64,000 nucleotides of DNA from Flavobacteriia bacterium 40-80 (GTDB taxonomy: Bacteria > Bacteroidota > Bacteroidia > Flavobacteriales_D > Crocinitomicaceae): contig MKVF01000010.1 of assembly GCA_001899145.1 (NCBI GenBank), positions 1 through 64,000 on the forward strand. Reading direction: 5' to 3'. How positions within the stretch are numbered: the stretch's first letter is position 1; every line of letters begins with the position of its first letter. Position numbers and translations under genes: made by a program. Shown here piece after piece: positions 12,201 through 20,953 of this stretch. The notes below the pieces were generated by a model that worked only from the letters and a program-made list of their open reading frames with translations, was not told the origin of the DNA and did no database searches.

Positions 12201-15200
12201 CAGTAATACGCTTCCGGTTATCGGTTGTACGCTCAGCTATTATGACGGTGAAGCCTTCGAAGGACTTCCTTACGGGCAGATCGGAAGCTTTGGCGTACCT
12301 GTACGCACTGAAGCGCTGATCCTGACCGAAGAGATCGTTGATAAAGCCTACGGTGGCGTACCTCTACTCTTGCAAGAAAGCCCTGTGTGGACTTTTGACT
12401 ATCCGGTCGAGTTCCGCAACCTGTATCCCGAACAGGGAGGTTATCTGTATCGAACAGCTAACGGCACTATGTATCCAATGACTGGCTGGTACGCTCCGGG
12501 AGAAAAGCTGAAATATGATTTTCAGGATAATTTCATTGACAATCCTGTCGGATTGGTACTGGAAAGCAAAGATGCGTTTGACAATCTGTCCACTATCGAA
12601 TATGACAGCTATCAGCTGCTCCCTGTTAATGCGAAGCAATGGTTGAACACAACAGAATATCTGGAAACCAAAGCGGAATACGATTACCGTATTTTACAAG
12701 TTGATAAAATAATTGACTTGAATAACAATATCACAGTCTTTTATTATTCACCATTGGGCCTACTGGCAGCCACTGCCCTGATCGGTAAAGGCACTGAAGG
12801 TGATTATAAAAGCAGTACAGGCAGTTTTTATGATAAATATGCACCATCCATGCGGATGGAATATGATTTCTTCGCTTTTAAAAATGAAGGCAATCCGGTA
12901 TGGGTAAAGACCATCCAGCGCGAAGAGCACTACCAACAAAACCCGGATAGCGAAACAATTATAAAAGTTGAGTATAGTGACGGTTTCGGACGTTTGCTTC
13001 AGACAAGGGCGCAGGCCGAGGATGTGATCTTCGGCAATGAAACATTTGGAACTTCGGGCTTATCTCCCGACCAAAACAGTGGAAATACATCTGCTGTAGG
13101 AAAAGAGCGGAACACAAGCGATCCACTGAATGTGGTGGTGAGCGGCTGGCAGATTTATAACAACAAAGGAAAAGTAGTCGAACAGTACGAACCGTTCTTT
13201 GACAAAGGATTTGATTATTCACTGCCACAGTTAAGCAGTATTGGAGGAACCGTTGCACCGCAACGGGGCGTGAAGCTTAAAATGTATTATGATCCGCTAG
13301 GCAGGGTAATCCGCACGGTGAACCCTGACAGCAGTGAGCAACGGGTTATTTACGGTATTCCGAATACGCTGCATAATCCGGATAATTTCTTGCCTACTCC
13401 GTGGGAAAACTATGCGTATGATGCCAATGACCTCGCGCCATTGACTAATCCGAACAATAATCCCGTACCGCAAAGCAACTGGTACACACCGAAAAGCTCG
13501 CTCGTGGATGCGCTGGGCAGGACCATACGCACCATTGAGCATAAGGCACACTATAACGCTGTGAGTGAAGCCTACGAAAATGTAGAGATGCGCTATCTCT
13601 ATGATATTCGTGGCAATCTGCTCGAAGTACGTGATCCCTATAACCGTAAAGTATTTGAGTATATCTATGACCTGCGTCCACCCGGACAGGATGAAAACGG
13701 AGAATCACAGCCGCTACCACCACTTTGGACCAAACATATTGACAGCGCAGAAAGTACTACTGTATTTGATGCAACAGAAAAACCAATCGAGAGCAAAGAT
13801 GCTAAAGATGCCCGTTCGCTCACAGCTTATGACATTTTGCAGCGTCCAACATACGGATGGTCACAAAATAACGGAAGTGATAGCTTGCGTTTGACGGCTT
13901 ATGCAGTTTATGGCGAAAATGCAACTAATCCGAAAGCAAGCAACCTGCTTGGACAGTTATGGCAGCAATACGACGAGAGTGGAAAAATCGAAAGTGTCGC
14001 ATTTGACTTTAAAGGAAACCTGCTTGCTAAAAAGCAACAGGTCATCAGCAATGCCGTACTTAAGACAGCATTGGACAACTATGAAACCTATCTGGTCGAT
14101 TGGACGGGATTACCGAACATCTTGGATACAATCGTGTTTGAAACAGGCAGTACGTATGATGCGCTAAACCGCGTCACGCAGATAACACTTCCTGAAAACG
14201 TTAATAACGACCGGAAGCAGATCATACCGGCTTATAACCGTGCCGGAGCACTTGAAAAAGTAAGCTATGACGGAACGGAATATGTGGAAAATATTGCCTA
14301 TAATGCCAAAGGGCAACGATTATTGATTACCTTTGGTAATACCATCATGACACGTTATACCTATGACAGCTTTACTTTTCGCTTACTGCGCCAGCGAAGC
14401 GAGAAATATGTCAAATCACAGGCAGGAAATACGATTACTTATACACCACAAAGCGGAACTAATAAGCAGGATGACAAGTATATTTACGATCTGATCGGTA
14501 ATATTCTTAATATCCAGCTGAATACAACTGCCTGCGGAGTTGGTGGAACTGACAGCTTGAACAGGGAATTTGATTATGATCCTTTATATCGGTTGTTAAG
14601 TGCTACAGGTAGGGAAAATGTACAAGGCGGAAATTATCCTTTTCCCGGATGGAACGACCAAATACGAAGTTCTGATCCGAATACGACACAGGCATATACC
14701 CGAAAGTATAATTACGACAAAGTTGGAAATATCCAACAAATAAAGCAGATCGGGACAAGTGGATTTACCCGTGACTTCAGCTATATTGCAGAAAGCAACC
14801 AATTACAAACAGTTGAAATCGGTGCTAATCAATATGATTATTCCCACGATAATGTCGGTAATCAGCTGACAGAAAATACTGAACGCCATTTTGAATGGGA
14901 TGCTGCAAACAGATTATTGTTGTTTAAGAATCAGGTGGGCAGCTCAGAGCCGAGTATAATAGCGCAATATCTTTATGACAGCTCCGGAAATCGTGTCAAA
15001 AAAATCGTAAGGAAACAAGGTGGTGATTTTGAAATAACAACTTACATCGACGATATTTTTGAGTATTTCACTGATGAGACGGAGGAACAGAATACCGTTT
15101 ATGTAATCGATGATCAAAGTCGTATCGCAAATATCCGTATCGGCGATGCTATGGAAGATCCGACACCTTCCGTAAAATACAACTTGGAGAATAACATTTA

Positions 15201-16335
15201 TTCTTCAATGGTACTGTTAGACGATGTAGGAAGTATCGTTAATACCCAGGAATACTACCCGTTTGGCGAAACTTCATTTGGCAGCTATGCCAAAAAGCGC
15301 TATCAGTATGTCGGCAAAGAACGGGATGAAGAAAGTGGCTTATATTACTACGGAGCCCGTTATTACGCTCCGTGGGTAGCACGTTTTATCAGTGTCGATC
15401 CTCTATCTGCTCAATATGCACAGTTAAGCCCGTATAACTATTCGGATAATAATCCGATTAATGACTACGATATTGATGGGATGCAGAATAATAATTCTGC
15501 GAATAGTGAAGGGCCTAAACCAATTACGGTTAAAATTAATGGTACTGAAAATGAAACACGAGATGAAGTCGAATCTAAATTGCCGGTCCATGCTGCTGAT
15601 AAACAAAAAATGATTTTTGAGTTTGATTCCAGTGATGGCCAAGCAAAAAGTTCTACTTTTGAGTATAATGAAAAGGAAAAATCCTGGTATTTAATGGAAT
15701 CTGTTCTCTCTCCAAATAACTTAATAGTTAACTATCAGGATGGGAAAGGTATTAAATGGACAGATGGAGAGAGTAATAGTGATAGTACAACACAAGAAGA
15801 TTCGACTGTTAAAACTATCTCAAAATCTCAGACAGATAATAATTCTGAAGAAAAGGTTATCACTAAAGCTATCAACTTCGTTGATAAAGGAGCAGAAATG
15901 ACTTCCACCATATTGTCTAACAAAATAGTGAGTAACATCATCAATGGTGGTGGTTTATTAAGCTCAATGGTAGAAACAGCAGCAACAAGTGCGAAAAAAG
16001 AAACTATAACAAATGTTAAAAAAGCAAATAAAACATTAGTAAAGAATAATATAAAAGCTACTCCTGCAAAAATTTGGAAGAAAACAGCTAGGATTTTCTC
16101 AAAAATTAAATCTTTTGCATCATTTACAGGAAGAGTATTTGGTATAACGGACTTAATATCTAATGCTGCAGAGGCATGGAAAGTCGGAAGAAATAAAAAT
16201 GCGACTTTTAGAGAGAGAATAAATGCTGGGGGAAAATTGTTTGTAAGTTTTGTAAGTTTATTTTTTAGAGCAACTCCGATGGGTTTTTTAAGTTCATTTG
16301 CATTATCTATTATTTCTGGTATAATATTTAAATAG
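9217..16335 (+). CDS. TcB-TcC fusion (SpvB/RHS cocoon) with hypervariable C-terminal toxin
   Basis: Cocoon subunit that encloses the toxin payload and docks on TcA. Order: SpvB domain (about 15-300), FG-GAP/VCBS-like repeats with DxNGDGxxD loops (about 349, 398, 452, 505, 557), TcdB mid-N and mid-C regions (about 620-650 and 810-830, motif SLPRRARRDALRTLRG), many YD/RHS repeats (about 1280-1990) and the RHS core (about 2014-2089: YYPFGE, GLYYYGARYY, SVDPL, NNPI, DIDGM). Conserved sequence stops at residue 2089. The last 283 residues are unrelated and AT-rich, end in a hydrophobic segment (FALSIISGIIFK), and should be released as the toxin after core autoproteolysis. TcB and TcC, separate genes in many species, are one chain here. 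I do not recognise the toxin domain. A small membrane protein follows after 8 bp. Confidence 0.95.
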   Translation: MSNTKGTSAIVPPSGGGAQSGMGEKFSPDLFTGTGNFSVPVAVPAGRNGFQPELTLGYSTGNGNGPFGMGWALGIPGVTRKTNRGIPVYNDNEDVFLLSGAEDLVPVKQERETVQAGTDSITWLRTHYRPRTEGLFAKIIHHKKSNGEDYWEVKSKDGLISIYDQTVANPENRTAIFAWHLGKTIDPFGNEIIYEYERELVLSTNAAQPHSYDQLYLSSIRYAQYYEHTVKKYLCEVRFSYEERPDAFSVYRQGFEMRTTRRCNRIETYTHTDEVRKVKTYHFNYSKELPLNGASLLSNVSVEGHKGDESEWMPPLEFGYSVFKPSIRALRKLSGEIPLLSLAQPGFELTDVTGNGLPDLLQMDGTGSRYWPNKGNGDFASPKTIPVSPSITLASEGVRLIDANGDGRNDLLVNNGVQAGYFSGSFNNVWDEKSYRPYRSVPSFSFADPEVQFMDLNGDGITDVLRNGAKFECYFNDPEQGFDKMRVADKTFADFSFADPRIRFADMTGDGLQDIVLISSGRVQYWPNLGYGRFGKMVNMKNAPRFPEQYHPHQVLLGDLDGDGQADIAFVEMDDVTLYVNQSGNGFSDGVRISGTPVIHGLDSLRLVDIMGTGQSGILWSQISMLPLEGWMYFLDFTGGNKPYLLQEMNNNMGSITRVEYGSSIYHYLRDDRKAETRWKTQLPFPVLVVNKVEVLDLLSGGKLATQYNYHNGYWDGAEREFRGFAQVDAQDTETFERFRTTSLIKQEANNLNIPEHLSFEQYTPPVLTKSWFYPGPVGPDFARWEDIDFSYQYWQGDRNLLERTRQTSDLLASLPRRARRDALRTLRGTLLHSETYALDNSPLQDRPYTVTENLMGLRMEFEPSQNPGLFAGWKKSGQGYWAGSGYVFFPFGVAQRTTQYERGNDPMHSFSFTKDYDQYGNAIGQLSVGLPRGANPLGGGNGSYLGTYGISEYIYKDIANEQYMVDRVKRSVSYDATRFAGSTSVFAYRDTIFNSNTLPVIGCTLSYYDGEAFEGLPYGQIGSFGVPVRTEALILTEEIVDKAYGGVPLLLQESPVWTFDYPVEFRNLYPEQGGYLYRTANGTMYPMTGWYAPGEKLKYDFQDNFIDNPVGLVLESKDAFDNLSTIEYDSYQLLPVNAKQWLNTTEYLETKAEYDYRILQVDKIIDLNNNITVFYYSPLGLLAATALIGKGTEGDYKSSTGSFYDKYAPSMRMEYDFFAFKNEGNPVWVKTIQREEHYQQNPDSETIIKVEYSDGFGRLLQTRAQAEDVIFGNETFGTSGLSPDQNSGNTSAVGKERNTSDPLNVVVSGWQIYNNKGKVVEQYEPFFDKGFDYSLPQLSSIGGTVAPQRGVKLKMYYDPLGRVIRTVNPDSSEQRVIYGIPNTLHNPDNFLPTPWENYAYDANDLAPLTNPNNNPVPQSNWYTPKSSLVDALGRTIRTIEHKAHYNAVSEAYENVEMRYLYDIRGNLLEVRDPYNRKVFEYIYDLRPPGQDENGESQPLPPLWTKHIDSAESTTVFDATEKPIESKDAKDARSLTAYDILQRPTYGWSQNNGSDSLRLTAYAVYGENATNPKASNLLGQLWQQYDESGKIESVAFDFKGNLLAKKQQVISNAVLKTALDNYETYLVDWTGLPNILDTIVFETGSTYDALNRVTQITLPENVNNDRKQIIPAYNRAGALEKVSYDGTEYVENIAYNAKGQRLLITFGNTIMTRYTYDSFTFRLLRQRSEKYVKSQAGNTITYTPQSGTNKQDDKYIYDLIGNILNIQLNTTACGVGGTDSLNREFDYDPLYRLLSATGRENVQGGNYPFPGWNDQIRSSDPNTTQAYTRKYNYDKVGNIQQIKQIGTSGFTRDFSYIAESNQLQTVEIGANQYDYSHDNVGNQLTENTERHFEWDAANRLLLFKNQVGSSEPSIIAQYLYDSSGNRVKKIVRKQGGDFEITTYIDDIFEYFTDETEEQNTVYVIDDQSRIANIRIGDAMEDPTPSVKYNLENNIYSSMVLLDDVGSIVNTQEYYPFGETSFGSYAKKRYQYVGKERDEESGLYYYGARYYAPWVARFISVDPLSAQYAQLSPYNYSDNNPINDYDIDGMQNNNSANSEGPKPITVKINGTENETRDEVESKLPVHAADKQKMIFEFDSSDGQAKSSTFEYNEKEKSWYLMESVLSPNNLIVNYQDGKGIKWTDGESNSDSTTQEDSTVKTISKSQTDNNSEEKVITKAINFVDKGAEMTSTILSNKIVSNIINGGGLLSSMVETAATSAKKETITNVKKANKTLVKNNIKATPAKIWKKTARIFSKIKSFASFTGRVFGITDLISNAAEAWKVGRNKNATFRERINAGGKLFVSFVSLFFRATPMGFLSSFALSIISGIIFK

Positions 16336-16343
16336 TAAAAATT

Positions 16344-16721
16344 ATGACTAAAATTTTTAATTTTTTTTATCGATGTTCTATCTATTTTAAACCTAGATTT
16401 GGTATCGTGAACCATACTTGTCTGATGATTATAAGTTTCTTATTGTTCCCTATCGAAATTTTTTCTATTTTTTTATTTCAAAGGGACATTGCTTTGTTAA
16501 TTATTTTATTTTCAATTGTTTTTAGCGTATTATTTCTTATTATACCTGAAAGTATATTAAAAAAAATATGTTCATCATATCTTCCAATTGATCATAAATT
16601 AGACAAATCTTTCAATATTGTTTTTCGATATAAGATATTTTTTATTTTAATTAGCTTAGGGCTGACGTTGCTTCCTTACATACTATTCTTTATTTTGGAT
16701 ATATCTGGCTTTTATGACTAA
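16344..16721 (+). CDS. small membrane protein, probable immunity to the Tc tip toxin
   Basis: A 125-residue protein of no family I recognise, with at least three strongly hydrophobic segments (about residues 25-45, 48-68 and 95-118), so an inner-membrane protein. It starts 8 bp after the TcC stop and shares the very AT-rich composition of the toxin tip, as expected if tip and partner moved in together. Position immediately behind a polymorphic toxin tip is the usual place for an immunity gene. A membrane immunity protein would fit a payload acting on membranes, and the tip itself has a hydrophobic C-terminus. Function is inferred from place and topology only. Confidence 0.7.
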   Translation: MTKIFNFFYRCSIYFKPRFGIVNHTCLMIISFLLFPIEIFSIFLFQRDIALLIILFSIVFSVLFLIIPESILKKICSSYLPIDHKLDKSFNIVFRYKIFFILISLGLTLLPYILFFILDISGFYD

Positions 16722-16734
16722 TTTTTTAAAATAA

Positions 16735-18561
16735 TTGATAATAAAAGTTTTAAAATATAATTTTGAATACGATCCACTGTACCGCGTCATTTCAGCGGAT
16801 GGCCGTGAAAGCGATACCCAGCACGAGAATGATTACCTGTACAGCGATGCGCCAGCACCGGGCAGCCCAAATGCCAATAATGTACGTGCCTATACCCGAA
16901 AATATGCTTTTGACAGAATCGGGAATGTACAGCAGGTAAAGCAGCTGGGAGCTAACGGATTTACCCGGAATTTCAGCTACGATGCGGGATACAACACCCT
17001 GCAAAAAGTGGAAACACCTGCACCATCGCTCATTGAAGATTTTACCTACGATGCCTGCGGAAACCAGATCACAGCAGGAACGACCCGTAACTATGTATGG
17101 AATGCCGGAAACCAGCTAATCACCTATTACAATCAGGCCGGAAGTGCCGATCCAACTATATTTGCACAGTACGATTATTCGGGAATGAACCGCGTGAGCA
17201 AGCTCGTACGTACAGGCACGAGTGCCAATCCGATCTACGAGCGAACGGTTTATATTGATGGCTTTTTTGAATATCATATTCTGGAAAACGGGACAACCTT
17301 TGAGAAAAATTACGTTCATGTAATGGATGACCAGAGCAGGATTGCAATGGTACGTATTGGCGATTTGTTTCCCGATGATATTGCGGATGCTGTTACTTAC
17401 AATCTGGAAGATCAGATCGGCAGCTCGGTTGCACGACTGGACATTAACGGTACAATTATTGATCGGGAGGAATATTACCCCTTTGGGGATAGTTCTTTGA
17501 GGACATTTACGAAAAAGCGATACCGCTATGTAGGTAAGGAAAAGGACTTAGAAAGTGGATTGTACTATTACGGCGCAAGGTATTACGCAGCATGGACGTG
17601 TAGGTTTATCAGCATTGACCCGCTGGCAGCGGATTATATGCACCTCACACCGTACAATTATGCCGGGAATAAGCCAATTAATTCCGTGGATATTGATGGC
17701 ATGCAGGGAGAGAATGAAACACAAAGCGCAGGCGGTGCAGTGGCGGATCTTAATCCCGTTGGGCCTCCTCCCGGTGCTGACTTAGGAGATGTTTTTACGG
17801 ATCAGCAAGGAAAGGAGTGGTTATTTGAACAATTTGAAAATGATCCGGGAGGGAAATGGTATCCAACGATTACAAACCTAAAAGAATCTCCATCACCTGT
17901 TGTCATAGAAAACGATAAATATTACAGACCAACTGCAAACGGATATATAGAATCGGGATTAGTGTACAGCGATGCTATTAAAGGAAGCGATCTCATCCAG
18001 AAAATGAATGAGTGGCAGGTACAAGCGGAAAAACATGCTGAACTCTCTGCTATGGAGAGGTATGCTAAGTATGAAGCCGCCGCACAAAAACAAGCTGTGT
18101 ATGAATATAATAGAAGCCAGAATTTATTTGGGGTAATATATATGGTATTTGCTGATCCGGCGGTTCAGACAGTTAAAAAAGCTTACAATGGACAATATGC
18201 AGCGTTGTCTGCTGAAGTTGCAATAGCGATATTTCTTAGAGGGATGGGTGGAGGAAGTAGTAATATTTTACTAAATACTTCAAAAAAGTTGCAAGCTAAA
18301 TTTAAACATGCAGGAGACTTCGGTATAGTGGGCACCTATAATAAAATCAATGCAACCAAGTATAGTGCAGCTATTAATCAACATATTAACTCCTCTGGTA
18401 CTCGAATTATTACTGGTACATATAGAGGACAATCAGTAATACACTATGTCAATCCGAAAACAGGTTTAAATGTAATATCAAGCCCATCAGGGCACTTTAT
18501 TAGCGGTTGGAAACTCAATCCTGTACAACTACAAAATGTTCTTAATCATGGAGGCCTATAA
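16735..18561 (+). pseudogene. displaced RHS/TcC tip with colicin-D-like tRNase domain
   Basis: A 5'-truncated copy of the TcC C-terminus, lacking the SpvB and TcdB parts. The frame follows a stop at 16732 and the only early start is a weak TTG at 16735. Homology to the full gene begins at FEYDPLYR (compare FDYDPLYR near 14570) and runs through the RHS core to DIDGM at residue 323. A proline-rich linker and conserved pretoxin helix follow (about 330-500). Residues 518-608 match the colicin D catalytic domain: FKHAGDFG (His at 525, in the place of the essential colicin D His), GTYRG, VNPKTGLNV and SGWKLNP. That family cuts tRNA-Arg in the anticodon loop. The toxin end looks intact. It is probably a silent cassette that can replace the tip of the expressed gene. 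Confidence 0.85.
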
Positions 18562-18572
18562 AATTTTTAATT

Positions 18573-18818
18573 ATGGAATCAATAAAAAATAATAATAAAA
18601 TAATACTTGAATTAAGTAATGAAGAAGCTCTTGTCTTACTTAACTGGTTATTTAGATTTAATGAAACTGATAATACAGTTTTTTTTGAAGACCAAGCAGA
18701 AGAGAGAGTTTTGTGGGATATCGAAGCAGCATTAGAAAAAACTATGCCGGAAACTTTTAGTGATAATTATTCAGAATTATTACTAAAAGCAAGAAATAAA
18801 TTAAGAGATAAAAAATAG
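18573..18818 (+). CDS. probable immunity protein to the colicin-D-like toxin
   Basis: An 81-residue acidic, helical protein starting 11 bp after the tRNase cassette. Size and acidity resemble the colicin D immunity protein (about 87 residues), which blocks the nuclease active site by charge mimicry. Visible features are the segment NEEALVLLNWLFRFNE, the motif EDQAEERVLWDIEAALE and a C-terminal basic tail. The gene is AT-rich like its neighbours. It could be expressed even though the toxin cassette is 5'-truncated, giving protection against sister strains. The assignment rests on position and general resemblance; I could not align it to a known immunity protein. Confidence 0.7.
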   Translation: MESIKNNNKIILELSNEEALVLLNWLFRFNETDNTVFFEDQAEERVLWDIEAALEKTMPETFSDNYSELLLKARNKLRDKK

Positions 18819-19310
18819 ATGGCAAGAACAAATACAAAAATAGGCGATATCTTTTCTGTTAAGATCGATGATAGTAACAAGAAATACTTTCAGTTAATAG
18901 CATTTGATTTAACTCAATTAAATAGTGATGTAATCAGGGCTTTTAAAAAACTACATCCAATCAATAGTAATCCAGACTTATCAGATATTATAAATGACGA
19001 AGTACAATTTTATGCCCATTGCATAACTAAATTGGGTATCAAAATGGGTTATTGGGAAAAGGCCGGTAATTTACCTGATGTAGGACAAACAGACCACATT
19101 TTATTTAGAAGCAGCGGTGATTATGGTAATCCACAAATAAAAATATCCAAAAATTGGTGGGTATGGAAAATCAATCAACAACAAAAACATGTAGGACTTT
19201 TAATAGGTGAAAACCAGAAGGCAGAAATAGGAGTTATTATGGATGGTGAAAGTATTGTTCATCGAATGAAAACAGGAGAGTATGATGGGTTTTATCCAGA
19301 TTATAAATAA
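18819..19310 (+). CDS. Imm26-like immunity protein (possibly orphan)
   Basis: A 163-residue protein whose ATG directly abuts the preceding stop, so the two are co-translated. The N-terminus (KIGDIFSVKIDD...KKYFQLIAFD) resembles the Imm26 family, in which GDIF plus a beta-rich body is typical. Later motifs are NWWVWKINQQ and a short C-terminal tail. Imm26 proteins occur in polymorphic-toxin immunity arrays. Because the colicin-D-like toxin already has a partner directly behind it, this may be an orphan immunity gene left from a lost cassette. The family call is moderate; no toxin matching it is visible here. Confidence 0.6.
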   Translation: MARTNTKIGDIFSVKIDDSNKKYFQLIAFDLTQLNSDVIRAFKKLHPINSNPDLSDIINDEVQFYAHCITKLGIKMGYWEKAGNLPDVGQTDHILFRSSGDYGNPQIKISKNWWVWKINQQQKHVGLLIGENQKAEIGVIMDGESIVHRMKTGEYDGFYPDYK

Positions 19311-19321
19311 ACAATAGAAAA

Positions 19322-19344
19322 GGTAATGTCGTCAATTAGTTGGT
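19322..19344 (+). repeat. IS1-family terminal repeat, copy 1
   Basis: The 23-base sequence beginning GGTAATGTCGTC and ending TTAGTTGGT recurs at 21088-21110 (identical) and 21245-21267 (diverged in the first bases). It resembles the left inverted repeat of E. coli IS1 (GGTGATGCTGCC...). Here it follows the Imm26-like gene by 11 bp, with no transposase after it. It is a solitary end from a decayed element or a rearrangement breakpoint. Confidence 0.7.
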
Positions 19345-19551
19345 GAGATGAATATATAAAAAAACTATTTAGAAAAAAGTTGTAAAAAAAACGGAAATAG
19401 CCGTTCAGATATTCAATTTTATTCCTGTAAAGATGACTATTAAGTTTTATTTTTTGGAGATAAGTAGCTAATAATCTGTGGAGAGTAACTCTATTTATTT
19501 CAACAAGCGTTCTTTGAATAAAACAAGACTTCCCATTTAAGGTATTACCTG
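19345..19551. other. AT-rich spacer without a recognisable gene
   Basis: About 200 bases between the first IS1-like end and the linker duplication hold stops in all frames and no recognisable coding remnant. It ends abruptly where the duplicated toxin linker begins (GCAGGCGGTGCAGTGGCGGA), so it is junk next to a recombination breakpoint. A short frame opens after the stop at 19515 and runs into the cassette without an ATG. Confidence 0.6.
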
Positions 19552-19552
19552 C

Positions 19553-20351
19553 CGCAGGCGGTGCAGTGGCGGATCTTAATCCTGTCGGGCCTCCTCCCGG
19601 TGCTGACTTAGGAGATGTTTTTACAGATCAGAATGGAAAGGAGTGGTTATTTGAACAATTTGAAGGTGATCCGGAAGGGAAATGGTATCCAACGGTTACT
19701 GGTCTAAAAGTAACACCATCACCTACCGTTATCCAAAACGATAAGTATTACAGGCCAACCGGACACGGATATATAGAATCGGGACTGGTGTACAGTGATG
19801 CTATCAAAGGCAGCGATCTCATCCAGAAAATGAATGAGTGGCAGGTACAAGCGGAAAAACATGCTGAACTCTCTGCTATGGAGAGGTATGCTAAGTACGA
19901 AGCAGCCGCACAAAAACAGGCTGTGTATGAATATAATAGAAGCCAAAATTTATTCGGGATAATATATTCGGTATTTGCAGATCCAGCTGTTCAAATAGGT
20001 AAAAACGTTTATGAAGGACATTATGCTGCGGCATCTGCGGATTTGGCGATAATGTTCTTTTTTGGAGGGGTGGGTAAAACAAGTAGAGGACTTTGGAAAT
20101 TAACAGATGCCGGAGCTTCAGCTATAAAAAATCATAGAACATGGGGTAAATTTTATAAAGGATCGGATGGTTTATGGTGGGCTGAAGATATTACTAAGCA
20201 TGGATCTAGCAGATTTAAAGTATTCAAAGAAACGGATAAGGGCTTAGAATGGATTAACAATGCTGACGAGTTTGGTGATTTTATTAGGAATCAGCATAAA
20301 AGCCCCACTGGTAAATTTATTCCTTGGGGAGAGTTAAAAACAATAAAATAA
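19553..20351 (+). pseudogene. second displaced TcC tip with Ntox21-like toxin domain
   Basis: A tip fragment of about 266 codons without any RHS core. The frame opens after a stop at 19515 and has no ATG; the first possible start is GTG at 19566. The N-terminal 140 residues repeat the linker and pretoxin of the preceding cassette (DLNPVGPPPGADLGDVF, then the helix from SDLIQKMNEWQVQ). An 86-base run is identical (17986-18071 and 19812-19897). The C-terminus (about residues 190-261 from the GTG) is unrelated to the first cassette. It contains KHGSSRFKVF, EWINNADEFGD and HKSPTGKFIPW, which resemble the Ntox21 toxin family, thought to be an RNase of BECR fold. Probably silent and awaiting recombination. 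Toxin family confidence is moderate. Confidence 0.75.
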
Positions 20352-20353
20352 TA

Positions 20354-20902
20354 ATGAGAATGATTTTAAAAGAAACAGTTAGAGAACTTCCTTTGGATTG
20401 GGTAAATCTTAACTCCTATAGAGATAGTACTGCTTATAGAAAGGAGATTTATTTAATAGAACAAAACAATGTGATTAATGATTTAATTTATTTATTCTAC
20501 TCTTTGTTCGGTAATTTAAAGAATAGTTTGTCAATATATAATAAATCATGGTGGGATTTTTGTCTAGACACTTGGGATTTTAATAAAGATACTTATAATT
20601 ATGATTTAGAAGGTAAATCCACTGAAACCCAAGAATATTTGAAATTACTAAAAGAATCTCAAATAGAGATAAATTATTCTGGATGTTGTATATGTGAAAA
20701 TTGGGATAGATTTTTACAAGTTGTTCTAGGATGTATCATTAATCACAGAGCTCCCTACAGTCCAATATTTTTCGATATGGAAAATAAATTCTTTTTTTAC
20801 TTTCATCATACAGGAAGTATTGGTTTTTATTATAAGGAAGAAAATACTGTAGTACAACAAATATTATTGAAAGCGAATAAGTATTACAAGGTAGAAAACT
20901 AA
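20354..20902 (+). CDS. probable immunity protein to the Ntox21-like toxin
   Basis: A 182-residue protein that I do not recognise by family, starting 2 bp after the toxin stop. The ATG at 20354 is preferred over an upstream in-frame ATG (20324) because the latter lies inside the toxin gene; ATG 20360 is another option. It is acidic, aromatic-rich and AT-rich in codon use. The core contains NYSGCCICENWDRFLQVV, a Cys cluster, and a later FYFHHTGSIGFYY. No signal peptide or membrane segment is seen, so it is cytoplasmic, as fits an inhibitor of an RNase. The immunity role is inferred from position. Confidence 0.7.
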   Translation: MRMILKETVRELPLDWVNLNSYRDSTAYRKEIYLIEQNNVINDLIYLFYSLFGNLKNSLSIYNKSWWDFCLDTWDFNKDTYNYDLEGKSTETQEYLKLLKESQIEINYSGCCICENWDRFLQVVLGCIINHRAPYSPIFFDMENKFFFYFHHTGSIGFYYKEENTVVQQILLKANKYYKVEN

Positions 20903-20953
20903 AGCCATAAAAACAGATAGTTGTTAGTAATACTTTTTTATATACTTATTGAT

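Noticed and set aside
15828..16415. 195-codon minus-strand frame across the toxin tip end and the next gene
   Set aside because: It looks hydrophobic because the opposite strand is AT-rich; it spans two plus-strand genes and shows no family pattern.
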